Shown here piece after piece: positions 12,101 through 22,837 of a stretch of 64,000 bases of DNA; the stretch's first letter is position 1; each line of letters begins with the position of its first letter. The stretch comes from Tyto alba (lineage: Eukaryota > Chordata > Aves > Strigiformes > Tytonidae). The stretch lies in contig NW_024881316.1 in the NCBI RefSeq assembly GCF_018691265.1, forward strand, positions 28,765,319 to 28,829,318. Reading direction: 5' to 3'. The translations under genes were made by a program, and so were the position numbers. The notes below the pieces were generated by a model that was not told where the DNA came from, did not search any database, and was given only the letters and a program-made list of their open reading frames with translations.

Positions 12101-14552
12101 GTATGTACCACTCTTTCTCCTTTTGTTTCATGAGTATTACCACATAGGGGAAAATAGATGTACCTTATTATCGTTGTAGAACGGTCCAGATCTACTAGAG
12201 AAGTCTCTCTTTTGAACACAGTAAGATGTATGAGTACTTAGTATTTGTCCCATTTTCTGGTGTGTACACGAATATGTAAGAATCCACGTCAATATAAAAA
12301 ACTGTGGTCCTAATCTCTTTGTTTCGCTGTCTTTGAAAATATACATAATATTCCTTGCTCTTTTTTAAAACATTCTAATGCATTTGGGGTAAATGTAGTG
12401 GTTAAAATGGACTGGATTTTTTCCTCTGGAAGCACACATCCAGGAGGATTACTTCTTTTCAGAGAGCTTCAGATGAGGGCAATGATTGCTATCCTAAACT
12501 ACTTTCATGCTTATTCTCTCTGAACCAACCTACTTTTAAGAAAGTTCGCCTTCACAGGAGGAGATTTATTTGTAATATATAAGGAAATCTAGACAGACAG
12601 CATCCAAGAGGAAAGTGGAAGATACTGTTGGCACTGGGAGAGTGTTTTGGCATAAAGCACTTGTGAACAAGATGAATGTGAACTGATGTTCAATGCACAT
12701 TCCATAGCACTTTTTAAAGTATTGCATGGATGTTGTCCCCAATGGCCTATTGAATGTTCATCTGGCCACTAAAATCAGAGAAATTCCTACTGTATGTTTC
12801 TTCCATTGCTTTTCTAAAATGCTGTTTGTATGGTGCTTATGTCATAAGTGCCTTTCAGAGATAAGTTATAATGGTAAGTACTATAGTATTTATCTGTACA
12901 TACACCAGATTATGTTGGTATCATCTAGAATTAGATATGTTTTCTTAAGGGCAAGATGGTGTGTTCTTTTGTTGCTCAGCTCAGAACATAGCTTTAAAAT
13001 TATAACTGTCTTGTAGAACTGGAAAAAAAAAGTGAAAAATTTTTCAAAGTGTATGCCCTTGACTGTCTTTGTGGAGCTGAATGAGGGATATTAAACAGCT
13101 TACCTACCTGTATGAGTTCAGAGGTGTCAGCTCTTAGTCCCATAAAATTCATCTTTAGGCTACAGAATTACTTTTAAAACCCTGTTAAGATGACATCAAG
13201 GATTTAATGTTAATTTTTTTCTCAAGATTTATACATAGAATTTCCTTTACTGTTAAAATTTTTCTGCTGTTTCATGTCTTCATACTAAGCCTAGCACTGG
13301 AAATCTGTCCTACTTTCTGGCTAATGTATTTCCATCGCCAAAAATAAGAATTTTACTACTTCAGTGTATGGCTATGTAAATGTAAGCTAGAATACATACA
13401 TTTGCTGTAGTGGAACTCCAGAGTAACTGCGCAAGACTGCAAATTCAGTTAAAAGTTCTGCTGTTAATACATGATCCAGAACAGAAACCTGGTCGGTAGT
13501 CCACAGCTGTGTTGCATGTTGAATTTTAAGAAAAAGTGTTAAGGTTCCATCTTTCCTGGAAATCAAGTTCAGGCTTTAGCAGTGGTTGACTGACGGGGCC
13601 TGGTGTCAAACCTGCAGGTTGGAGGATTGAGGCAGTGAGGACCTTGGAATCCACAGACAGAAATTCTCAGGTAAAAGAAAGTTCACCTGCAGATAAGATG
13701 TCACATCCATAAATCAGACTGTGACTAACTTTCTTGTTAGGCAAATCCCAGTTAATACATAGATCTGACATTATTCTGTTCGCCTTTTCTAGTTGAGTGA
13801 CTCTAACACTCCCTATTTTTTAGATAAAATTGGAAGCCATTGCTTTTAGAAGCATTTTCAAATGGTCACATTGGATTATACTACCTGTACTTATGTTAGA
13901 AAGCTGAATCGGGAAAATTCTGTTCTTCTCAGTTGTCTTGCTGGTGAAAATCAAAAGAATTAAAGGGAGTCTAGTTAAAGAGATAGACTATACATTGTTA
14001 CTGGAATGGAAGAACTAGTTTATGCTTTAGTAATGCAGAAACAATGTATGTCCTTCTCTGCTGTCTTGCATGCCATAATATCTGCTTATTAAATAAAAAC
14101 TTAAAAGTACAAATACCAAGATAACTGGATGCTTCCAGAAGTGCTCTGAAGTAGTTCCATGGAGTTGTTCCCTGTCTCCACATGTGTGTGCTTTTTAGTA
14201 GTACATGGTGTGTAGGAAGCAAGAACACAGTGCTTTGGACACACTACAGTTTCTTCATCACACCCTCTTCCTGGGGTAATCTTGAAAGTTTAGATTCCTC
14301 TGGCGTTCCTGTCACTATGAATCCCATTGTCCTTTCTACTTTTTGAATATGATACTTCAACCTCTTACCATTGTTATAATATTTAACAAAAAATGGGAGG
14401 AGCAAGCTGCTCTTTAGTACCTGATAATTGGTTGTAAGTTGTACTAAAAAGGAAGGTGCTGTCTTTGAAAAGTATAATTTGAAGAGTATAATTAAGAAAG
14501 TTGTCTGTGCTCATTGAGTATTTTTAATCTGGTTTTCCAATTGTTTTTCCAG
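12101..14552 (+). other. ERICH1: ERICH1 intron (about 2.45 kb)
   Basis: Bounded by a good GTATGT donor and a tttttccag acceptor. The interior is AT-rich with no recognised repeat, RNA gene or additional exon. It interrupts a codon after its first base. Confidence 0.85.
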
Positions 14553-14747
14553 ATAAGTCAGAATGCACGGATTCTGCAATAAATTCAGCAACTGCCCAAG
14601 AGCTTTTACACTGTCTTGAATCTCGAACCATCTCCTCCTCAGATGTGACTTTTCTACATCAGTTGAAATCCCTTGTATTGCTACAGGATATTGAGAGATT
14701 GAAGGATGCTTTGAAACAGTTCCAAGAACAATCCATGATGCCTCCTG
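14553..14747 (+). CDS. ERICH1: ERICH1 coding exon (conserved C-terminal helical domain)
   Basis: The acceptor is tttttccag ending at 14552 and the donor is GTACGT at 14748. The 195 bases start with the last two bases of one codon and end with the first base of another, which keeps frame with both neighbours. The peptide contains ATAQELLHCLESR, then SSDVTFLHQLKSLVLLQD and IERLKDALKQF, ending in MMPP. This follows the human C-terminal pattern (a helical leucine-rich stretch, LLLLQD then ERLK, then a MPPD junction) closely. No catalytic motif is visible. The region is probably all-helical and is the best-conserved part of the protein. Confidence 0.95.
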
Positions 14748-17700
14748 GTACGTACCATTCATTTATGTTCATTCACTGATGTTCTTTTTTGTGTGGATTA
14801 AAATTCAGATTTGTCACAGGTTTTTTTAATTAGGAAGCTGTAAATAATTATGTAGTAGCATATACATGCTTATACAAGATTTGAAAGCATAATTCCAACC
14901 AAAAATACAATTATTTTCTCTGTTTCTTGTTTGGTTACAATCGATACAGAAGCTTTTCATACTTTGCAGCAACTACAGAGAACAAGATGATTCAGGTTCT
15001 TAAAACAATATGTTTAAAATCTTAACTGTCTTAAGATTTAATCATGTTTAAAGCATATTTTTAATACATTCTCTTTGTAGATTTTTTTAAATCACAGAAA
15101 CGAACTTGTTTATCTTGGAGATTTTAATTCAGTTAAGGATTAATTTTACATGTATAAGAATCTATGAAGCCCATTATTTCATCTCTTCTTGGTCACCTAT
15201 GTGACTTCTTTAGCGCATAGATTTTGCATGACAGAGTTTGATTTACAGCGTTGTTTTTGTTTAAATGTAAATGTCTGGTTTAAGTTTTTAACAAATACTG
15301 TTAATTATGTAAAAACATAAAGTCACTCTTTATAATAAATTATATTTTAAGGTCATTCATAAAAAGAAAAATTAATCTGCTACTAAATCTTTTCATCCCT
15401 GAGACACAAGTCTGATTTCATTCATGGTCCTTTTGTTCTCTATTACAACCCCTTTGATTTTAGTAGAATTTCTTCTTGGACAGTTAATAGTTCCTCCAGT
15501 GAGTGTGGGATCAGCATGTAGTCCATAGAAGGTATAATAGTATGTTTTCCGAGTAGTCTTCATTTAAACAGTCATTGTTACTTGTCATTAGTATTTTTGT
15601 TTCAGCATCAAGATGTGCTGAATTTTCTTGCCCGCAAAGAATTTAAACAGAGTTGAGAACACTTGCTATGGCATGAGAGATTCTCAACCATTTTAGATTG
15701 TGCCCTAAAGTCTTTTGAAGAGTAACAACTGAGCTGGTAGTAGTGTGGTTACACAGTAAGTAAGATCATAGCCATCAGAGGCTTAGCAATAACACTCAAA
15801 GAAGAGACCATTGCTTGTAAGATCATTAAATGATTTACAGTATGGTAGTGGCTAAAGATCCCAGTCAAGACAGGAGCCTACTGCATGCTGTGCACTGTAA
15901 AAACACAGAAAATAGAGACTTCAAGTGGATTCAGAGGAGGCCATGAAGATGATCAGGGGGCTGGAGCACCTCCCTTACGGGGGCAGTCTGAGAGAGTTGG
16001 GGTTGTTCAGCCTAGAGAAGAGAAGGCTCTGGGGAGACCTTAGAGAGGCCTTCCAGTACTGAAAGGGGGCTACAGGAAAGGTGGGGAGGGACTCTTTGTC
16101 AGGGAGTGTAGTGATAGGATGAGGGCTAACAGTTTTCAACTGAAAGAGGGTAGATTAGATATTAGGAAGTAATTCTTTACTGTGAGGGTGGTGAGACCCT
16201 GGAACAGGTCGCCTAGAGAAGCTGTGGCTGCCCACTCCGTGGAAGGGTTCAAGGCCAGGTTGGACGGGGCTTTGAGCAACCTGGTCTGGTGGAAGGTGTC
16301 CCTGCTCATGGCAGGGGGCGTGGAACTAGGTGATCTTTAAGGTCCCTTCCAACCCAAACCATTCTATGAATGTAGAGTACATAGCCAATACATTTTAAAA
16401 AGGACACTCTTACAGAAGTTCATAGGTATTCTTTAAAGTGTAGATACGGAATATGACAACCCTTAAAGTTCTGATAGATCTGAAGTATCCACATGTACAT
16501 GAAACCAAATCCTTCTGTGCATTCAATAATTAATTTCAAGCCTGAATTCTATGATCTTAATTATAATCAGATAGTCTCATTGGATGTAATACACATTTAC
16601 AAACTAAGTAGGACTCAGCAGGAATAGTGGTAATGGTATTGGCCCTTTATTAAATGACCTAATTCCGTTTCTGTTGATTAAATCACAATGGAACTGTTGA
16701 AGTGGCCACATTCAGGATATTCCTTCCAGGCCTTATCCAAATTCTATTCAACCCACTAGGAATTCTGTTGGGTTTTGCAGACTTGGGGGAAGCTGTTCTG
16801 TTTATTTTTACATAACAGGAATGTCAAACTGAAGAGAGAAAAGAAAACAGAAGCAAATTAGAAACAAATCCATGCAACTACTCTAATTTTCTGATGTACG
16901 TATTTGTCACTTAAAAAAGCAGAAGAAAATTTTGTGAGTGATTTTTAAAATTTATTTATGTTTCTGCTGATACAGAGTGAAATTGTTTACTCTTCCAGCC
17001 TTTTTTTTTTTTTTCTAGTAACTGTTGTTCATTCCCTCAATTCTAATCTCATTCCAAGTTCATGGTGGTATAACCATAATAGTTGATTTGATATTCATGA
17101 AGTACAACAACATAAGAAAGAGGAAAATACATAGTTATAAAATATTAAAGAATAATTAAACACCTGCTAGATACTAATTTGTCTCAGCAGAGTTTAACAA
17201 TGCATTCTATTTGTAATTCAGGAATCTCAGTGAAAGAATATAGTGCTCTGAAATTTTACCTTGAATTAAGGTTTTAATTATGCTTTTTTTCCTACTTCTA
17301 GCTCAAAAATAGGTCTTCTTGCCCCATTTTCTTAAATTTTAGATTTCATTCCCAGTGAACAGATGGTAAAAGTTAAGAGTTAATACCAAAACTTGATGTC
17401 TCAGCAAATTCAAGTTCTTGTTATAGAAATACAGCTTAGAGTAGTTTATTAGGTTAAAAATGTATAGTACATCATAGTAATCTCAACATGACTACTTAAA
17501 GTGTCATTGTTTTCAGACTGTAAAAAATAACAAAATGTCCTATTACTATTTCCATTTATTTGGTAGTCTTTAACAAAAAGTACTTACCTCTACCTGAAGT
17601 CTTCCTTAAGTTCAGGGAAGAGAGTGTTTAGCAGTCAAATAGACACACATTTTGCGTGAGAGGAGCTTGACTGATTTCTGTCCGAAAGACAGTGGCCATT

Positions 17701-18789
17701 TGCTCAAGAAAGCCAGACACCTTCATGATCCTGCACAGTGCAGTGGGCAAAGGAGAAAAGCTGTGAATGGAAGTAATGCTCCATTTGCTGGTTGGAAACC
17801 GTAGCTTTTTAAATGAGAGCTACTTAATTCCCACTTCACATCAATTATTAAAGCATAGGTGATCACCTAATTAAAAAAAAAAAAAAAAGTCATTATCCCC
17901 TAATTTATGAACTCATTCAGCTTCTACTCATCAACTTCATTCCATTATCTATTAATATTTTCCATTTGTTGGTTAGTATCAAGTCTCAAATATGCTCTTC
18001 CCTTGTTGCCTAGGAAATTATCACTCACAGAAGAGCTAGAAGCTTCTTTTAGCTGCCTTTTTTTGGAGAGTTGTCCTTTATATATGTCTCTATTGTGGGG
18101 GGCTACATTTTGCAGACCAGAAGTAATACAGTTACTGTGTGCCAGCAATGCACAAGCTAGATACACAGAGGCCTGAAAATGATTAAATTTGACTTTTTTT
18201 TTTGAGTGAACATTCAAAGAAAAGGAAATGAAATGTGAAAGGTATATTAGCATAACATAGAATCATCTTAAACGTGATGTTATGTGATAAGTACCGTAGA
18301 AAGACCTGTCATTAAAAATAAATAGTCACATAGATAATCTCTGAATTAAGACAGAAGTCATGGCATTTTGAGACTTTAATGCAGCTGTCTGTGCAAGACG
18401 ACTCATTCTCAAATGGGACTTCTAGGTGCTTCTGTAAGTTAAATAATAATGTGTGAAATTACTCTCCATTCAGAAAGAAGTAGAGAAGTTTGCACTCTCT
18501 TATCCTTACCCCTATGATCATGTCAGTTCCATCTCCTTTTTTTCAGAATTTCTGAATTGTAAAAAATAGGACATTCCAAAATATAGGACCAAAACTGTTT
18601 CTCATACAAATAACTGACCTCCTAAAAGAAAATGAACCTGTTTATCTAGAAATGCATATGTATTAGTGTTCAAGGCCTATTGGTTTTACTGAAATGCTAA
18701 TGTTGAATGGAAGCAGATGTTTGCACAATGTTTAATGTTCAGAAATGTCATAGAGGTATTTCAGGAGAAATGTGTTTTCTTTGTTTCAG
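14748..18789 (+). other. ERICH1: ERICH1 last intron (about 4.0 kb)
   Basis: Flanked by GTACGT and a ttgtttcag acceptor. It carries one same-strand CR1 fragment (15928-16370); the rest is AT-rich unique sequence with a T run near 16999 and an A run near 17872. No extra exon is needed to keep the frame. Confidence 0.88.
15928..16370 (+). mobile_element. CR1 LINE 3' fragment (bird type), sense
   Basis: A 5'-truncated CR1. It runs from the gattcagaggaggcc block through ggctggagcacctccctt, the tgtggctgcccactcc block and the conserved caaggccaggttggacgggg block. It ends at ccaacccaaaccattctatgaa, close to the typical CR1 terminus. It lies in the last ERICH1 intron on the same strand as the gene. 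No intact coding frame remains. No target-site duplication is expected for CR1, and none was seen. Confidence 0.95.
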
Positions 18790-18863
18790 ATCATACCAAG
18801 GTAGTCACGTCTCTGTTTCACTACTGGATCACAGATATCCTTCCTGTGAAGAACAGGAAATAA
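18790..18863 (+). CDS. ERICH1: ERICH1 terminal coding exon with stop codon
   Basis: After a ttgtttcag acceptor, the first two bases complete an Asp codon begun by the G at 14747. The exon then encodes HTKVVTSLFHYWITDILPVK and NRK, with TAA at 18861-18863. The human C-terminus has the same layout (DHxxV, then FFxYWITxILP, then a short charged tail). The YWIT-ILP motif and the exact frame fit make this assignment firm although the exon is short. The tail after ILP differs from the human one. Confidence 0.94.
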
Positions 18864-19035
18864 AGCCTTGCCTGTGTCCATATGCACAGGGTTGAAATTT
18901 AATATACAAACTCCTAACCAAGTAGTAATTGCTCAGGGAGAGCAGTGTCAATACACATTCTACACCTTCAGGTAAATGTATTATTTTTCTGTGTTGCAAA
19001 CTCCAGAAGACAATAAAACAGGGTATAACTACACG
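18864..19035 (+). terminator. ERICH1: ERICH1 3' UTR and proximal poly(A) site
   Basis: The sequence after the stop has an AATAAA at 19012-19017 and, about 18 bases further on, a GT-rich stretch (19035-19054). This is the usual signal pair for cleavage near 19030. A second AATAAA overlaps the stop codon (18859-18864) but lies too early to be the main signal. Another AATAAA at 19340-19345 could give a longer 3' UTR. The gene probably has a very short 3' UTR of about 170 bases; transcript data would be needed to fix the end. Confidence 0.65.
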
Positions 19036-19639
19036 TGATTTTTGTGTTTGGTTGATCAAGAATATACATATGCTGTGTGTCCTGAGTCTTCAGCTTCATT
19101 AGTGTGTACAGTTCACTTTATGATAAGGAAATTATCTGGAATGATAAAGTATGTATCAAGTATTTTGTTTAGGGGTTTTTTGTTTTTTGGGGTTTTTTTA
19201 TAAATTGATTTTTCCTTTCTGGAAATTTTATTTCTTGACTTTTCCTGTTTATCTGATATATATATTTACCTGAAAAACAGAAATATATTTTTATATTTAA
19301 ATCTAAGCAACAATATGTAAGAGGAATGTATTTTTGTTCAATAAACTTCTAAATTATGGAAACAGATAAATTTCAACATGTGGGTCACGTAGGTACTGTT
19401 TGTAGTCATGCAGAAACTTGGATGACATTTTCAGAACTGTTCCACAGCCCAACCAGCTACAGTCCAATGAGCTTCACTGACTGCAAAATTACGGGAGTGG
19501 GTTCCCTTGCTAATTACTCTGTAGTCTTTCTGCAACTGAATTTATCCATTTGTAGATGATACAGTAAATAGTATTAATGGTTGTAAAATGTTTTGGAATC
19601 CTGAAGAAAAAAATGCTTTGTGAGTGAGAGGCTCTTCTG

Positions 19640-19800
19640 TCAGCTGAGTCATTTGCCTGATAGGTGATACAGAGCAAACCATTTCTCTATCTTAGTGTGT
19701 TAGCTTTCTCATAGGCAGGATAGGGGCAACATACTTATCTCCTCCAACACGTGCTTGGAGATATATTACTGACTAGACTCTATAAATGTTTTGTGGGTTT
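19640..19800 (+). mobile_element. Ancient CORE-SINE/MIR-like remnant
   Basis: The order of blocks (gagtcattt, then a pyrimidine-rich ttctctatctt block, ataggcaggatag, acatacttatctcc, and a final ttggagatatattactgac then tataaatg) follows a degenerate repeat found across amniotes whose tail reads like tttgagatctactgatgaaa. Subfamily cannot be named by eye. Confidence 0.4.
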
Positions 19801-20149
19801 TTTGCTTTTGTTTTTTTTTTGTTTTTTTTTTTTTTGCTATATTGCCCGATATATCCTATTGCAAGGCATTGTTTTAGTAATGCTCAAAAATGTGTAATAA
19901 AAATGCAATCATACGTCTTTCTCATTAATTGAAGAAGTTAAAAAAGGGTTCCATATCATGCCAAAGGATTGCAGGTGCAGAAAAAAATGGTTTTATGGCT
20001 AAGGCAGCTGTGTGCAGCTCTAGAGAATCTAAGTTAGGTCTGTTTCTGCTAGGAGAGATATTTAAACCAGACTTTGCAAAGGGGAAACAAATAGTGTGTT
20101 CCCTGTTTTAATGCTCCTGACATAGACACTGAACTGTAGCTGTGGCTTT

Positions 20150-20240
20150 TCACTGAGATGCTGTGTGCCTCAGTCCCACATCTGAAGAATGAAGAAAATA
20201 TCACTTGAATGTGAAGCACCTAGATACTCTATTGACAGAC
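20150..20240 (+). mobile_element. Ancient MIR-like SINE remnant
   Basis: It contains the MIR-type block tgtgcctcagtcccacatctg followed by gaatgaagaaaatatcac and a tail reading gaagcacctagatactctat, in the order typical of old amniote SINEs. It is short and diverged. Confidence 0.45.
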
Positions 20241-22760
20241 CCCGCAGGAAATGAATCACTTCATCCTCACATTAAGGTTTGAGTGTCGTATAGTTATGAG
20301 GCCTAGGAACCACACAAAAAGAATGTTCAGCAACTCATTCGGTAAGCATCATCTGTGCTATACGCTCAATATGAAAAAATAAATTACATAATGTAATTAA
20401 AGACAGTATTTTGAAACACAAATACAAACCAGGTTAAATTAGGACCATGCAAACAACTGTAGTGCCTGCATTTCCTGATGCTCAAGTGACTGTGCTGATG
20501 GATGTTACAAGGCTGCTGCCTTGAGTGGAGCCCAGGACCTGGAGGTTCCTCCTCCTTGTCCTCTGGATCCCAGGCTGGTACATGTGGAGACCTGGACATC
20601 TCCATCCCACGCCGGTGGAGGCAACTGCAGCTTTCAAGTTTTAGCTTCAGCTGATAGTAAGGCTTGGCATACATCTCAGGGACACGCTCACACACACACA
20701 CGACACTCACACGGCCAACTGCACAGGCTGCCACAGGCAGGGCACTGCCTTTAACAACACCCATGAGTAACCCTGCCAGGGCTCACCTCAAACATAAGTG
20801 CAGTCATCTCCTCTGATTGGAATTGAAGTTCACAAGTGAAAACACGCATGCCTTCACTTCCTAGATTCCCATTCAAGCATAACCCCATTCACAGTACAGG
20901 GCCCCCATCTCTCTCATACCCCTGCCTGGATCCTGGGCCCTCTTACCTGCCCTGCGGGTCTCCGACTCGCCAGCTAGCCCACCCTGGCACACACGTTCAC
21001 ATACTCATCTCACAAGCACTCACGTGCTCGTCTCACAGCTTTGTTTATTGTTTTTATGTCTCTTCTTTATTATTTCTGTTTCATCGCTTAGCCATTCCTC
21101 ATAATATTAAAGTGATTTTTTAAATTATGCTGAATTTTAAATAGCTGCATACAGAGGAGCAGATTTGGGTATCTTTGCCAAACAGAAATGTTTTCTACTA
21201 TGAGTACTCCAATCACAGATTGTGAGTAAAATTTCTCAGGTCAAAAATATACTTTGCTTGAATCAGGTAATAATGGGGAAAAGATTGCTTTCGGTCTCTC
21301 TTTTTTCCTTTAACCACTGTAATAGCCTTATATTGTGTGCAGAAATAAGCTGGTCCTAACAAAGCAAGCCTGGAACAGTTTCACAATGTAGCTAGTTAGA
21401 GTCAGTGGTATCTGATATCTTTGTAAATGACCTGCAATAGGAGCTGAATCTTACACTTATCAAACCTGCCACTATTACACTAACAGGGATTATAAACAGT
21501 AGAGGATAAAGTAAAATATGAGATGTTGGGGAGTTTAGAAAATTGGACCAAATTCAAGCAGATAAATTGTAGATTGTCATTGCAGATCGCATAAGAGTAT
21601 ATTTGTTTCTGAAACAAATGTGCCTGACAGCAGCATGCTGAACTACAACGTGCATAAGGACACTTAAGAGCAATACATGAAGGAACACAGCAGAAAGATC
21701 TAGCTTAAAAGCAGAAGAAATGGGCATTACTCATCGTACAACACTATCAGTTAGGCAATGTACTAAAAATGGCAGAGGGGAAGAATTGTTTGGTTCCTTG
21801 TTTAGCATCCTATTTGCAGTCAAAAAGATTTCATACACCAGAATTTGAATACCTGGCCACTTCCTGTGCTTCTCTAGAAGACATGATGCTGAATCTCCCT
21901 ACAATTTTTATGGCTTATTTGAGCAGCAATATAACCGACACGGCTGGGATATGAAAACTGAAAAATTTAAATGGATATCCACCAGTGAACACAGTGTGGT
22001 TTTTACATTTCACTATACATAGCTCCTTCAACATAGCAATGAGACATTTATAGCTTTGGATTTTCGTGCTAAATTCATAAACAGGAAATAGATATGGTCT
22101 TGAATTTTTGCTTCTTCCGAATCATTCAGTCTAAGGAATGTGCAGTATCATGTAGCATTTCTGAGGCATGGAAGATTTTTTTTATTGGACTTTACATCAG
22201 CGAACTTCAGACTGACCTGTGCACACTATTATCAGCATATTTCTAACTTCTGAGAATATAGAACTTTAAAATTTTGTTTTTAAAACCTACGTGGACACCA
22301 ACAGTTGGAAGAAGTTAAGAATCACCTAGAAAGTAGCCTCCATATGGCTTCAGGAGTGAACTTTCCAGTTTGCATAATTAAACATTACACAATAAGGAAA
22401 GAACAGCAGCACAGTGGGAGAGAAATTGGCCTCTGAGTAGGTGGTGGTCCCTTCCCTAGGCTCTGTGTACAAGGAAGACCACAGAGGCTGAAGTAGTTTG
22501 GGGCATCTGTAGTAGTGAATAGCTTGCATGCAAGGATATGAGCTCAAAGCTATAATCTCTATATTCAGGTACATGTTTTATTCTCCAGATTGACTGTAAA
22601 ACCTTAATTCTTCTCTATTGCGGATACGTAATGTGGGAATCGGTCTCTGTTGTTACAGATTTTTACTGCTTCATAAGTGGTGCAGTATTTTATATAGTAC
22701 TTTACAGTCATGTAGAGTTATAAATTCTTTAATGTGTTTTCTGTGACAGCTGGCTTTTCT

Positions 22761-22780
22761 CCCCTGCACCACTGCAGGGG
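22761..22780. repeat. Small perfect inverted repeat
   Basis: Arms cccctgca and tgcagggg flank a 4-base loop ccac. No U tract of terminator type or other context suggests a function. Confidence 0.8.
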
Positions 22781-22817
22781 GGTACTACTCAGTTGGCTGA
22801 ATCTCTGAAAAGACTTT

Positions 22818-22837
22818 AAAAAAAAAAAAAAAAAAAA
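22818..22837. repeat. (A)20 homopolymer
   Basis: Twenty consecutive A. The upstream sequence shows no recognisable retrocopy body, so it is recorded only as a low-complexity run. Confidence 0.9.

Larger units (their letters stand above)
19055..20500. other. Intergenic DNA downstream of ERICH1
   Basis: AT- and T-rich sequence with T runs near 19179 and 19806-19837 and two ancient SINE-like remnants (19640-19800 and 20150-20240, described separately). The AATAAA at 19340 may be a distal ERICH1 poly(A) signal. No gene recognised. Confidence 0.5.
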
